Below, in pieces: positions 18,200-26,266 of a stretch of DNA of 64,000 nucleotides (position 1 is the first letter of the stretch; each line of letters begins with the position of its first letter). The notes below the pieces were generated by a model. It was not told the DNA's origin. It did no database searches and saw nothing but the letters and a program-made list of their open reading frames with translations. The position numbers were made by a program, and so were the translations under genes. The stretch comes from Pumilibacter intestinalis (GTDB lineage: Bacteria; Bacillota; Clostridia; Christensenellales; Pumilibacteraceae), in assembly GCF_943193005.1 (NCBI RefSeq), contig NZ_CALPCH010000008.1, forward strand, positions 46,227 through 110,226. Direction: 5' to 3'.

Positions 18200-19054
18200 A
18201 TGTTACGAATAGGACCTTCGGGCAATTGCGCCCTATTTTACGAAACGGGACACAAACATACTTACGAGGAAGCCGAATGGCTTCGTTCGCTCGGGCTTAC
18301 GGCGTTCGAGTATTCGTTCGGCAGGGGCGTGGCAATAGGCGACGCCGCCGCCGAAAAAATACGCAGTGAATTTTCGAGATGCGATATCGAAATAAGCGCA
18401 CATGCTCCGTATTACACGAATTTCGCAAACGCGTCCGAAAGTATGATAGAAAAATCCATAGGTTACATAGCCGCATCAATCGTCGCCATAAAGAAAATGG
18501 GCGGAAATCGCGTTGTGTTTCACCCCGCGAGTTGCGGAGAAATGCAAAGAGCCGACGCGGTTTCGCTTGCCAAGCGCAACATAGGGCTACTTATGGAGAA
18601 ACTGCGCGAGCAATTCGGTAACGATTTGAACGACTGCATAATTTGCCCCGAAACGATGGGCAAACTTCGGCAGATAGGACGAGTGGAAGAAATTCTCGAT
18701 TTTTGCACTCTCGACGAAAGGTTGTATCCCTGCTTCGATTTCGGGCATATCAATTCTTATCTCGGCGGAGGACTCAAAACCTACGACGATTACAGGCGCA
18801 TCATAGAGCTTACCGCAGACAAGCTCGGCGACGAAAAGACCGCCAACATGCACGTGCATTTTTCAAAGATAAAGTACGGAGAAAGCGGGGAGATTAAGCA
18901 TCTTACTTTTGAGGATAACGTATACGGACCCGACTATGAACCGCTCGCAAAAGTGATAGACGAGTACAAACTTACCCCGTATATAGTGTGCGAGTCGGAC
19001 GGTACGCAAGTTTCCGACGCACTAATTATGAAAAACTTTCATAAAAACGATTGA
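18200..19054 (+). CDS. Endonuclease IV-like TIM-barrel protein (AP endonuclease family 2)
   Basis: 284 aa. Resembles Nfo-type AP endonucleases, which use a trinuclear zinc centre. Candidate metal ligands: H in SAHAPYYTNFA, H in VVFHPAS, E in ICPETMGK, D and H in CFDFGHINS, H in MHVHFSKIKYG and E in VCESDG. Three in-frame ATGs occur at 18188, 18194 and 18200; GGAG at 18190-18193 favours 18200. Follows ribF by two nt, so likely the last gene of the long rimP operon. Whether it repairs abasic sites or acts as another xylose-isomerase-fold enzyme is not certain. Confidence 0.82.
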   Translation: MLRIGPSGNCALFYETGHKHTYEEAEWLRSLGLTAFEYSFGRGVAIGDAAAEKIRSEFSRCDIEISAHAPYYTNFANASESMIEKSIGYIAASIVAIKKMGGNRVVFHPASCGEMQRADAVSLAKRNIGLLMEKLREQFGNDLNDCIICPETMGKLRQIGRVEEILDFCTLDERLYPCFDFGHINSYLGGGLKTYDDYRRIIELTADKLGDEKTANMHVHFSKIKYGESGEIKHLTFEDNVYGPDYEPLAKVIDEYKLTPYIVCESDGTQVSDALIMKNFHKND

Positions 19055-19080
19055 ATTTCGTAGCGCATATGTGTTATAAT
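19051..19080 (+). promoter_or_regulatory. Sigma-A promoter for the M24 peptidase and efp
   Basis: TTGAAT at 19051-19056 and TATAAT at 19075-19080 with 18-nt spacing; the -35 overlaps the stop codon of the preceding gene. Confidence 0.7.
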
Positions 19081-19098
19081 GATTTAAGCGGAGGTTTT

Positions 19099-20133
19099 AT
19101 GTTCGATAAAAACATAGACGCATACTTGATACTGTCGGAAGCCAACAGGCGATATTTTACCGGCATAGATACGTCTTTCGGATTGGTGCTTCTTACCGAA
19201 CGCGAAAAAATATTTTTCACGGATTTCAGATACGAAAGCTACGCCCGAAAAGAACTATCGGATTTTACCGTGATTACGGTTAAGTTTTCCGAGTTATACG
19301 AATTTGCCGCTCGCGAGTTGAAAAAACTCGGAGTAACGACGGTAGGCTACGAAGAAAACTATATCACCGTAGGCGAGTTTTCCGCATTGCAGTCGGCGTT
19401 GAACGGTTTTTCGCTCGTGCCCGCAAGCGGCGCACTTGCCTTGAAAAGAGCGGTAAAAACGGAAGAAGAAATTTCCAAAATAGAAAATTCGCAACGCATT
19501 GCCGAGAAAGCTCTCGCAAAAGTAATTCCGCTCATAAAGCCGGGCGTTACCGAGCGCGAGATATCCGCCGAACTTACCTTCGTTATGCTCCAGTCGGGCG
19601 CGGACGGTTTGGCTTTCGACAACATAGTGTCTTTCGGAGAGAACTCCGCAAACCCGCACCATCACCCGTCGGATAAAAAGCTGGATAAAAACGAACTTAT
19701 ACTCATAGATTTCGGAGCGCGTAAAGACGGATACTGTTCGGATATGACTCGCACGTTTACGCTCGGCAACCCGCACGACGAACTCAAAGCCATTCACGGC
19801 ATAGTATCGGAAGCGCAGGCGTATGCCTTAAAGCACATAAAAGCCGGCATTACCGGAAAAGAAGCCGACTCGCTTGCCCGCGAATACATACGGGCCAACG
19901 GCTACGTAAAAGAATTCGGTCATTCTCTCGGCCACGGCGTGGGAATAGAAATACACGAAGAACCGCGACTCGGAGAAAAGAGCGATACCGTGCTCGTTCC
20001 GGGTATGGTAGTCACCGTAGAGCCGGGCATATATATTGACGGGCTCGGCGGCGTAAGAATAGAAGATTTGGTCGTTGTCCGCGAAGACGGCGTACTTAAT
20101 TTAACAAATTTTAACAAGAATTTATATTTGTAG
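19099..20133 (+). CDS. M24 family Xaa-Pro aminopeptidase
   Basis: Cytoplasmic metallopeptidase removing N-terminal residues ahead of proline. 344 aa: N-terminal creatinase-like domain (1-~115), then pita-bread catalytic domain. Metal ligands visible: two Asp in [19 protein letters not shown], His in [15 protein letters not shown], Glu in TVEPGIYI and Glu in VRIEDLV. ATG 19099 is used because GCGGAGG precedes it and the promoter lies just upstream; an upstream in-frame ATG (19051) would overlap the promoter. Immediately followed by efp, as in many Firmicutes. Confidence 0.93.
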   Translation: MFDKNIDAYLILSEANRRYFTGIDTSFGLVLLTEREKIFFTDFRYESYARKELSDFTVITVKFSELYEFAARELKKLGVTTVGYEENYITVGEFSALQSALNGFSLVPASGALALKRAVKTEEEISKIENSQRIAEKALAKVIPLIKPGVTEREISAELTFVMLQSGADGLAFDNIVSFGENSANPHHHPSDKKLDKNELILIDFGARKDGYCSDMTRTFTLGNPHDELKAIHGIVSEAQAYALKHIKAGITGKEADSLAREYIRANGYVKEFGHSLGHGVGIEIHEEPRLGEKSDTVLVPGMVVTVEPGIYIDGLGGVRIEDLVVVREDGVLNLTNFNKNLYL

Positions 20134-20143
20134 GAGGAACACA

Positions 20144-20704
20144 ATGGTTTCAGCAGGCGATTTCAGAAAAGGCGTAACGGTGGAAATAGAAGGGAAAGTA
20201 TACGTTATAGTAGATTTCCAACACGTTAAGCCGGGCAAGGGAGCGGCGTTCGTACGCGCAAAAATCAAAAACGTAATGACGGGACAAGTTCTCGAGCAGA
20301 CGTTCAACCCGTCGGATAAATACGAGAACGCGCATATCGAGCGCAAAGAAATGCAATATTCGTACAACGACGACGGATTGTATTACTTTATGGATATGGA
20401 AACTTTCGATATGTTGCCGCTCAACTACGATATAGTATCCGAAGCGCTCAAATACATCAAAGAGGAAATGACGGTTACGGTGCAGTCTTATAAAGGCGTT
20501 CCGTTCTCGGTAGAGCCGCCCAACTTTGTGGAACTCGTAATAGCCGAAACCGAGCCCGGCATACAGGGCGACACCTCCAAAGCCGGCAACAAACCCGCCA
20601 AACTCGAAACGGGTTGCCCCATACAAGTGCCGCTTTTCATAAATCAAGGCGAAAAGATACGCGTAGATACCCGCACGGGCACATACATGGAGCGCGTAAA
20701 ATAA
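20144..20704 (+). CDS. efp: Elongation factor P
   Basis: Relieves ribosome stalling at polyproline stretches. 186 aa, three beta-barrel domains. Block [21 protein letters not shown] includes the tip Lys around residue 32; YTY-like [13 protein letters not shown] and the C-terminal [11 protein letters not shown] are family hallmarks. Strong TAGGAGGAA ribosome site. Terminator at 20729-20762. Confidence 0.97.
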   Translation: MVSAGDFRKGVTVEIEGKVYVIVDFQHVKPGKGAAFVRAKIKNVMTGQVLEQTFNPSDKYENAHIERKEMQYSYNDDGLYYFMDMETFDMLPLNYDIVSEALKYIKEEMTVTVQSYKGVPFSVEPPNFVELVIAETEPGIQGDTSKAGNKPAKLETGCPIQVPLFINQGEKIRVDTRTGTYMERVK

Positions 20705-20728
20705 ATTTTTCCGTTTAACGCAGTGATT

Positions 20729-20762
20729 AAAGCAAGGGCAAGTATTATCGTCCTTGCTTTTT
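20729..20762 (+). terminator. Rho-independent terminator after efp
   Basis: Stem AAAGCAAGG / CCTTTGCTT-type arms (20729-20737 with 20752-20760), 14-nt loop, T-run to 20762. Part of repeat copy 1. Confidence 0.7.
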
Positions 20763-20782
20763 CGTTACGGTTATGATATAAT
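20754..20782 (+). promoter_or_regulatory. Promoter-like sequence inside repeat copy 1
   Basis: TTGCTT (20754-20759, within the descending terminator arm) and TATAAT (20777-20782), 17-nt spacing. The same spacing is kept in copy 2. No gene starts within 270 nt downstream here, so a product, if any, would be a short non-coding RNA ending at 20996-21038. Confidence 0.45.
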
Positions 20783-20832
20783 AATTGTACGGTAAAAAGT
20801 AATTTTGTCCGTTTTTTACGAGTAGACCGTAA

Positions 20833-20920
20833 GAGATTGCCGCGGGCGCAAGCGCCCTCGCAATAACGTGCAAAACCAAACCGGTCATTGCGAGCGAGTT
20901 TACGAGCGTGGCAATCTCCC
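20833..20920. repeat. REP/BIME-like inverted repeat pair
   Basis: Two ~33-nt units facing each other: GAGATTGCC...CTCGCAATAAC (20833-20867) and GTCATTGCGAGC...GGCAATCTC (20884-20918). The reverse complement of the right unit starts GAGATTGCC and ends CGCAATGAC like the left unit. Each unit is itself partly palindromic (GGGCGCAAGCGCCC in the left). The sequence style matches widespread extragenic palindromic elements. Confidence 0.65.
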
Positions 20921-20995
20921 GCATGGAACACGTAAGGCGGCTGTATATGACTACAGTTAAATTTCATTTTATCTTTCTAATCTTTATTAAAGTAT

Positions 20996-21038
20996 AGCGC
21001 ACTATATTTCGCAAGCGAAGATATTGCGCTTTTTTTTA
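20996..21038 (+). terminator. Rho-independent terminator upstream of spoIIIAA
   Basis: Nested stem AGCGCA-ATAT-TTCGC / GCGAA-ATAT-TGCGCT with small bulges and an AA loop, followed by eight or nine T. It insulates the spoIIIA operon from upstream transcription. Confidence 0.75.
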
Positions 21039-21045
21039 TTTTCGG

Positions 21046-21074
21046 TCATACGCTAAGTTGTGCGTTCATACATT
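21046..21074 (+). promoter_or_regulatory. Sigma-E-like promoter for the spoIIIA operon
   Basis: TCATACG at 21046-21052, then 14 nt, then CATACATT at 21067-21074. The -10 matches the sigma-E consensus CATACAnT; the -35 resembles the ATA-type sigma-E -35. The spoIIIA operon is sigma-E controlled in Bacillus subtilis. The predicted start is about 21081, the ATG itself. Confidence 0.6.
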
Positions 21075-21080
21075 ATAGCA

Positions 21081-22004
21081 ATGATTTGCGAGGTGCTAAA
21101 CAATATATTGCCGCAGACTATAGCGAGCGCGATAAAATTCTTAAACGCGGACAAGCTGTACGAACTCCGAATACGCGGCGGCAAACCCGTTTCGGTGGGA
21201 TACGGACGGGGATATTATTACCTTGCCCGTCACGGCACTACCGACTCGCCCGACAACGCGTTGATTGCGAGAGAAGAAGACGTAAGGGAAATAGTTATGC
21301 GTGCGTGCGACAAATCATTGTATGCGGTAAACGACAGGATATGCGCGGGCTTTATCACGGTTAAAGGCGGCATAAGGATAGGCATAAGCGGCGAAACGGT
21401 GTTCGAAGGCAACCGCATAAAAACGGTTAAGAATTTTACCGCGGTGAACGTGCGAATACCGCACGAAGTAATAGGTTGCGCCGAAAGCATAATAAACAGC
21501 CTGCGCTCGCCGCACGGATATTTCAGCGCATTGATAGTTTCGCCGCCCGGCGCGGGTAAAACCACGCTTTTGCGCGATTTGGCTCGCCTGTCGTCTTCGG
21601 ACAAGCAGGTTAAAAACGTGCTCATTGCCGACGAGCGCGACGAAATCGCCGCGTCGTATTGCGGCAAAAACACTCTCAACGTGGGCATAAACTCCGACGT
21701 TGTTTCGGCGTGCACGAAGGAATATGCCTTTATAAACGCGGTGAGGGCAATGCGCCCCGATATTATAGTTACCGACGAGTTGTGCGGTGAAAGCGACGTT
21801 GCCGCCGTTGTAAACGCCATTGCAAGCGGTGTGTGCGTTTTCGCGTCGGTTCACGCCGACAGTCATATGCGGCTTGCGGATATGCCCGTATGGGAGAGCG
21901 CTCTCAAAAACAAGAGTTTCAAGCGTTTTATAGACGTTTCCGCCCGCAACGGACCCGGCACTGTGGACGGGATATACGACGAAAACTTTGTTGCGGTTCG
22001 GTGA
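21081..22004 (+). CDS. spoIIIAA: Stage III sporulation protein AA (ATPase)
   Basis: Secretion-type ATPase of the SpoIIIA-SpoIIQ channel between mother cell and forespore. 307 aa. Walker A PPGAGKTTLL near residue 155, Walker B region DIIVTDELCG, and SVHADS are present. ATG 21081 chosen: from here MICEVLNNILPQTI aligns with the known N-terminal style of SpoIIIAA, and the sigma-E-like -10 box ends 6 nt upstream. The in-frame GTG at 21060 lies within that promoter and lacks a ribosome site. First gene of an intact eight-gene operon. Confidence 0.93.
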   Translation: MICEVLNNILPQTIASAIKFLNADKLYELRIRGGKPVSVGYGRGYYYLARHGTTDSPDNALIAREEDVREIVMRACDKSLYAVNDRICAGFITVKGGIRIGISGETVFEGNRIKTVKNFTAVNVRIPHEVIGCAESIINSLRSPHGYFSALIVSPPGAGKTTLLRDLARLSSSDKQVKNVLIADERDEIAASYCGKNTLNVGINSDVVSACTKEYAFINAVRAMRPDIIVTDELCGESDVAAVVNAIASGVCVFASVHADSHMRLADMPVWESALKNKSFKRFIDVSARNGPGTVDGIYDENFVAVR

Positions 22005-22008
22005 AATC

Positions 22009-22488
22009 ATGATAACCAAACTTTGCATAGTGTGCCTTTGCATGACCGCATCCGCCATGATTGGATTGGCGCACATGAAAAACAAAAAACGCCGAGTTTC
22101 GTATTTTAGTTCGCTCGTAAAGCTGTGCGACAAGCTGATTTCCGAAATAGCGTTCAGAAAAGAAAATCTCAACTCCATACTCAAAGAGTTTGCGAGTTCG
22201 GATAATACGGAGTTATCGGCGCATATCGCGGCGTTTTGCGACTCGCCTTACTCGGAGCTTAAAATACGCGCCCCCTTTCTCAAAGCAGACGAGCGCAAAG
22301 CTGTGGAAGACTTTTTTTGCTCGCTCGGTTCTACCGACAGCGAAACGCAAATATTCCAACTCGAAAATCACAAAAGACGGTTTAACGAGACATATTCTGA
22401 CGAAAGCGAGAAATTCAAAAAATCGGGCAGTATGGGGCTTAAATTGAGCGTACTGCTGGGAATTGCGGCAGGTATACTTATTCTTTAG
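22009..22488 (+). CDS. spoIIIAB: Stage III sporulation protein AB
   Basis: 159 aa, one N-terminal and one C-terminal membrane segment, with a helical middle; the ending LSVLLGIAAGILIL is the family's C-terminal anchor. Resembles the membrane platform proteins of type II secretion (GspF-like). Start at ATG 22009, four nt after spoIIIAA; ATG 21988 overlaps spoIIIAA and adds unrelated residues. Confidence 0.9.
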   Translation: MITKLCIVCLCMTASAMIGLAHMKNKKRRVSYFSSLVKLCDKLISEIAFRKENLNSILKEFASSDNTELSAHIAAFCDSPYSELKIRAPFLKADERKAVEDFFCSLGSTDSETQIFQLENHKRRFNETYSDESEKFKKSGSMGLKLSVLLGIAAGILIL

Positions 22489-22501
22489 AGCGAGGTGGCT
22501 T

Positions 22502-22711
22502 GTGGATATAAATATAATTTTCAAGATAGCGGCAGTAGGGATTATAACCGCCATAGTAGGGCAGGTTTTGAAAAAAGCCGACAAAGACGAAATAGCCACG
22601 CTCACCACCCTTGCCGGACTCGTGATAGTTCTGCTTATGGTGGTGGACCTTATCGCGGGACTTTTCGATACGCTTAAGACGATATTCGGACTTTACAGCT
22701 TATGGATATAG
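22502..22711 (+). CDS. spoIIIAC: Stage III sporulation protein AC
   Basis: 69-aa membrane protein with two hydrophobic helices; INIIFKIAAVGIITAIVGQVLKKADKDE is the typical family start. GTG 22502 is chosen from the GAGGTGG site just upstream. Overlaps spoIIIAD by 10 nt. Confidence 0.92.
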   Translation: MDINIIFKIAAVGIITAIVGQVLKKADKDEIATLTTLAGLVIVLLMVVDLIAGLFDTLKTIFGLYSLWI

Positions 22712-23088
22712 TCAAAATTTCCGCAATGGGAATTATTACGGCGTTTTGCGTGGTTATGCTGCGCGAACAAAAGAGCGAAATAGCCATGCTCGTGGGAATT
22801 GCGGGCGGGTGTCTTATTTTGCTCTCGCTTATAGACTACTTTACGCAGATATTCGCAACGCTGTCGGCAATTGCGAGCAAGACGGGAATTCCGTCGTCGG
22901 TTTATAAGTCTGTGATGAAAATTATTTCCATAGGATACATAGCGGATTTTTCGGCGGGCATAGTGGAGGACACGGGACAAAAGGCGCTCGCCGAAAAGAT
23001 AATACTCGGCGGCAAGCTCATTATAATGGTGATTGCGCTACCTATAATCACGCTGTTGTTCGATACGATTGCGGGGGTGCTGTCGTGA
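22702..23088 (+). CDS. spoIIIAD: Stage III sporulation protein AD
   Basis: 128-aa membrane protein, related to SpoIIIAC in its first half (DIVKISAMGIITAFCVVMLREQKSE), with about four hydrophobic segments and the conserved IGYIADFSAGIVEDTGQKALAEKI. Starts within spoIIIAC and overlaps spoIIIAE by 4 nt, indicating coupled translation. Confidence 0.94.
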   Translation: MDIVKISAMGIITAFCVVMLREQKSEIAMLVGIAGGCLILLSLIDYFTQIFATLSAIASKTGIPSSVYKSVMKIISIGYIADFSAGIVEDTGQKALAEKIILGGKLIIMVIALPIITLLFDTIAGVLS

Positions 23089-24281
23089 AAAGAAAACTTT
23101 TGGCGGCGGTAATTTTGATTGCGCTGTATCTCGTTACGGCGGCGTTTTCGTTCGACAGTCCGCAACTTAACGCCGACAACTCCGAAGCGGAAAAAGACCT
23201 CGGCGAGAACGTGGAAGAAATAGTCGACAATCTCGACCTTGCCGAACTCGAAGCATATCTTGCGCAGTTGGCGGAGTCGCAAAAGGCGGTGATTGGTTTC
23301 GGCAGTATCAAAAACCGCATTAAGGCGGTTATAAACGGCAACTTGAGCAACGATTACGGTTCTTTTATTTCGTATATGGCGAGCATACTCGGAATAAACG
23401 TGCTGAGCTATCTTCCCGTAATAGCGGCGGTGATTGCGATAGCCGTGGCGTATAATATCATGAGCTCGCTCCGCGGCAAATTCGCTTCCGACTCGGTGCA
23501 AAACATAGTTTACTTTGCCTGCGTTTCTCTGCTCATGGTGATACTGTTTACTCAAATGTTCGCCATGATAGGAACCGTAAAACAATTCGTAAGCGATTTG
23601 CAAAAGCAGATGAGCATATTTTTCCCCGTGCTGTTAACTCTCATGACGGCAATAGGCGCGGGTTCTTCGGTTGCCGTATATAGACCCGGCGTTGCCATAC
23701 TCGCAAGCGGAATATCCGAACTTATAATAGTGTTTATTTTGCCCGCGTTTATAATTTCCGTCGTGCTCACCGCCGTTGGCAACTTAAGCGACGGGGTAAA
23801 GCTCGGCAAACTGTCGGATTTCTTTTCGGGCTCGTCAAAATGGTTGCTCGGTACAGCGTTTTTTCTCTTTTCGGCTTTTATGGCGGTGCAGGGAATTACG
23901 GCGTCGGTTTACGACGGCGTTTCGATACGCACGGCAAAATTCGCCATAAGCAAGTACGTGCCCATAATAGGCGGTTATCTTTCGGACGGACTGAATCTCG
24001 TTATGTCGGGCAGCGTGCTCGTTAAAAACGCGTTGGGAACTACGGCCATAGTGTTGCTCTTCGTTTCGGTGTTGCCCGTGATAATTCAAGTGCTCGTGCT
24101 TAATCTAAGCCTGCGTTTTGCGGGCGCGGTTATAGAGCCGTTCGGCGACGGGCGAATGAGTGCACTCGTAACCAATTTGGGCAAAAATCTTACTCTACTT
24201 ATTTCGATTGTGCTTGCGATTGCGTTTTTGTATTTCGTGTTTTTGATACTTATAGTCTGCACGGGGAACCTTGCCTTATGA
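23085..24281 (+). CDS. spoIIIAE: Stage III sporulation protein AE
   Basis: 398 aa with an N-terminal signal-like helix, an extracytoplasmic region (~25-100) and six to eight transmembrane segments. Contains the characteristic GVAILASGISELIIVFILPAF and a long membrane C-terminus. Proposed membrane core of the SpoIIIA complex. GTG start overlapping spoIIIAD; ATGA-type overlap with spoIIIAF. Confidence 0.94.
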   Translation: MKRKLLAAVILIALYLVTAAFSFDSPQLNADNSEAEKDLGENVEEIVDNLDLAELEAYLAQLAESQKAVIGFGSIKNRIKAVINGNLSNDYGSFISYMASILGINVLSYLPVIAAVIAIAVAYNIMSSLRGKFASDSVQNIVYFACVSLLMVILFTQMFAMIGTVKQFVSDLQKQMSIFFPVLLTLMTAIGAGSSVAVYRPGVAILASGISELIIVFILPAFIISVVLTAVGNLSDGVKLGKLSDFFSGSSKWLLGTAFFLFSAFMAVQGITASVYDGVSIRTAKFAISKYVPIIGGYLSDGLNLVMSGSVLVKNALGTTAIVLLFVSVLPVIIQVLVLNLSLRFAGAVIEPFGDGRMSALVTNLGKNLTLLISIVLAIAFLYFVFLILIVCTGNLAL

Positions 24282-24769
24282 GCGCACTCGGTGGGTGGAT
24301 ACTCGGCATACTCGGTATCGTGGTTATAGGCGCGGTTATAGACCTCGTGCTGCCGTCCGGCAGAATGAACAAGTACGTTAAATCGGTGTTTGCGGCGGTG
24401 ACCGTGCTTGTGGTGATTTTACCCCTTCCGAACCTGTTGAAAAACGGATGCTCCGCCGACGAATTCATACCCAACATAAAAGTGGAAACGGACGACAAAT
24501 ATCTCGAATACACGCAAAATATCAAAAAGAACTACATAATAAAAGGGCTTAAAGCCGCGCTATCGAACGACGGGATTACTTTGGGAGAAATGAGCATAGA
24601 GGGGGATTTTTCTTCCGTTGCGCCCGTTATAACGGCCGTGAAAATAAATTTGAGCCAAGTTGTCATTGTAGGACAATCCGAGCATATAAATAAGTATGAG
24701 CTGATACGAAGCAAGGTTTGCCGATATCTTTCGGTAGACGAGGACGTGGTTGCGATTTATGAAAACTGA
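24278..24769 (+). CDS. spoIIIAF: Stage III sporulation protein AF
   Basis: 163 aa. Two N-terminal membrane helices followed by a soluble ring-building-like domain, as known for SpoIIIAF. The segment VIGAVIDLVLPSGRMNKYVKSVFA is typical of the family. Overlaps both neighbours. Confidence 0.92.
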   Translation: MSALGGWILGILGIVVIGAVIDLVLPSGRMNKYVKSVFAAVTVLVVILPLPNLLKNGCSADEFIPNIKVETDDKYLEYTQNIKKNYIIKGLKAALSNDGITLGEMSIEGDFSSVAPVITAVKINLSQVVIVGQSEHINKYELIRSKVCRYLSVDEDVVAIYEN

Positions 24770-25268
24770 GAGCAAAATCAAAAAATGGATAAGTTCGCTG
24801 AAATCTAAAAAGCACCTCGAACTCGTCATTGCCGTAATAGCCGTAGTAATCATGCTCGTACTGTATTTTTCCACGAGAGCGGGTTCCGCTTCCAAAACCG
24901 AAACAGTCGCCGACTTATATTCGAGCGACTACTGCGCCAAAACCGAACGCCAGCTCGTAGAGGCACTCGAAGCCATGAAAGGAGTGGGCAAGGTAAAAGC
25001 GGTGGTAAGTTGGGAATCGGGAGTGGAAAAGGTTATTGCATACGCCACAAGCAATTCGGGTAACAGCGTTACTACAACGCCTATAGTGATACAGTCGCAG
25101 GGAATTAGTTCCCCGATTGTGCTCAAAGAGTTGTACCCCAAGGCGCTCGGCGTAATTATTATCTGTCAAGGAGGAAACAATATTGCGGTTAAACTCGATG
25201 TCATGAATGCGGTTTCGGCTTTGCTGAACATATCGCAAAACAAAGTAAACGTGTATGCAATGAAATAA
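24759..25268 (+). CDS. spoIIIAG: Stage III sporulation protein AG
   Basis: 169 aa; SpoIIIAG forms a large ring in the intermembrane space during engulfment. One transmembrane helix at about residues 22-40, then a ring-forming domain (VEALEAMKGVGKVKAVVSWESG) and the C-terminal PKALGVIIICQGGNNIAVKLDVMNAVSALL. ATG 24759 is preferred over an upstream TTG in the same frame. Confidence 0.93.
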   Translation: MKTESKIKKWISSLKSKKHLELVIAVIAVVIMLVLYFSTRAGSASKTETVADLYSSDYCAKTERQLVEALEAMKGVGKVKAVVSWESGVEKVIAYATSNSGNSVTTTPIVIQSQGISSPIVLKELYPKALGVIIICQGGNNIAVKLDVMNAVSALLNISQNKVNVYAMK

Positions 25269-25297
25269 TAAACAATAAAAATATGGAGGACAAATTC

Positions 25298-25774
25298 ATG
25301 TTAAGTAAAAAGAAAAAGGTTTTCATTCTTGTAGGCATGGTTGCGCTGTTGGTTGTTACGGGATGCTTGAACATCTTTTTGAACAACAAAGCCACCAAAG
25401 CTAATGCGTCGGGCGACGTAACTTACGGAAATTTCTTCAGTACTTACCGCACCGACCGTCAGGCAACCAGAGACCAAACCATTTTGTATCTCGACGCTAT
25501 AATCAATAACGAGGCGTCCACCGCCGAAGCCGTTAGCGCGGCGGAAGCTCAAAAGCTCGCTCTTACCAAGAACATGGACCTCGAGCTCGTACTCGAAGGA
25601 CTCATAAAAGCTCTCGGTTTCGAAGACACCATAGTAACCGCGTCTACCGACAATATAAACATTATTATCAAGTCGGACGAATTGACCGAAAACGAGGTTG
25701 CGCAGGTACTCGATATAGTCGTTTCCGAAACCGACAAAACCGCTCTCGACGTAAGAATTCTTCCCGTAGAATAA
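25298..25774 (+). CDS. spoIIIAH: Stage III sporulation protein AH
   Basis: 158 aa. Partner of forespore SpoIIQ across the intermembrane space in organisms that have it. N-terminal membrane helix (~7-27), a spacer, then a YscJ/FliF-like domain (ENEVAQVLDIVVSETD). The ATG at 25283 lies before the ribosome site GGAGG (25285-25289), so ATG 25298 is the start. Last gene of the spoIIIA operon. Confidence 0.92.
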   Translation: MLSKKKKVFILVGMVALLVVTGCLNIFLNNKATKANASGDVTYGNFFSTYRTDRQATRDQTILYLDAIINNEASTAEAVSAAEAQKLALTKNMDLELVLEGLIKALGFEDTIVTASTDNINIIIKSDELTENEVAQVLDIVVSETDKTALDVRILPVE

Positions 25775-25799
25775 TTGTTGAATTTGTGCGGAAAATTGA

Positions 25800-25828
25800 T
25801 TGAATTTTTTGACTCGCTGTGATATACT
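25800..25828 (+). promoter_or_regulatory. Sigma-A promoter for the Asp23-family gene
   Basis: TTGAAT (25800-25805), 17 nt, TATACT (25823-25828). A competing TTGACT at 25809 is too close to the -10. Confidence 0.6.
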
Positions 25829-25858
25829 AATACATAAGAATAAATAAAGGAGAGCTTC

Positions 25859-26194
25859 ATGCCGCTCAAGAGCCGCTACAACGCAAACTTTACCGGCGAC
25901 GTAACTTACGGACGAAATCTTATATCGTCTATAATAGTGCTTGCCGTGCAAGAAATAAACGGCGTGGCGTCGCTTCAGGGCAAGGGCATTCGTACGGAGA
26001 TGATAGGCAACACGGTAAGCGTGGACGTATTCATCAACGTGGAGTTCGGCGTGAGCTGTTCGGACGTGGCGTTTCGCGTTCAAGAGAACGTAAAACGCAG
26101 CGTGGAAACCATGAGTAAGTATAAAGTGGGCGTGGTGAACGTGAATATACTCGGCATCACCATGCCGGACAAAGACTTAATAGCACCGTTGTAG
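25859..26194 (+). CDS. Asp23/Gls24 family protein (YqhY-like)
   Basis: 111 aa. Contains the family core GDVTYGRNLISSIIVLAVQEINGVASLQG and the SVDVFINVEFGV strand, ending in VNVNILGI. In Bacillus subtilis yqhY lies a little downstream of spoIIIAH, after accB-accC, and is linked to fatty-acid synthesis control; here accBC are missing from that slot. ATG preceded by AAAGGAGAG. Ends at a strong terminator. Confidence 0.88.
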   Translation: MPLKSRYNANFTGDVTYGRNLISSIIVLAVQEINGVASLQGKGIRTEMIGNTVSVDVFINVEFGVSCSDVAFRVQENVKRSVETMSKYKVGVVNVNILGITMPDKDLIAPL

Positions 26195-26208
26195 ACTTAA
26201 GTCTGCAC

Positions 26209-26252
26209 AGCTAAAGGCTTTAAGAACTTAAAGCCTTTAGCTTTTGTTTTTT
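26209..26252 (+). terminator. Rho-independent terminator before nusB
   Basis: Perfect 13-bp stem AGCTAAAGGCTTT / AAAGCCTTTAGCT with an 8-nt loop and a T-rich tail. Just upstream is a short palindrome AGACTTAAGTCT (26193-26204). Confidence 0.88.
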
Positions 26253-26266
26253 TAGCGAGAGGATAT

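Larger units (their letters stand above)
20725..20806 (+). repeat. Terminator-promoter repeat cassette, copy 1
   Basis: About 80 bp closely matching 62226-62305. It holds a GC-rich hairpin (AAGCAAGG/CCTTGCTT), a T-run, TTACGGTTATG(A/C)TATAAT and TTGTAC..GTAATTT. The arms are identical in sequence but the hairpin loop differs. Directly follows efp. Confidence 0.7.

Noticed and set aside
21060..21080. GTG 21060 as start of spoIIIAA
   Set aside because: It falls inside the sigma-E-like promoter and lacks a ribosome site; the added seven residues do not fit the family N-terminus.
25775..25858. TTGACT at 25809 as -35 for the Asp23-family gene
   Set aside because: Only eight nt separate it from the -10; TTGAAT at 25800 has 17-nt spacing.
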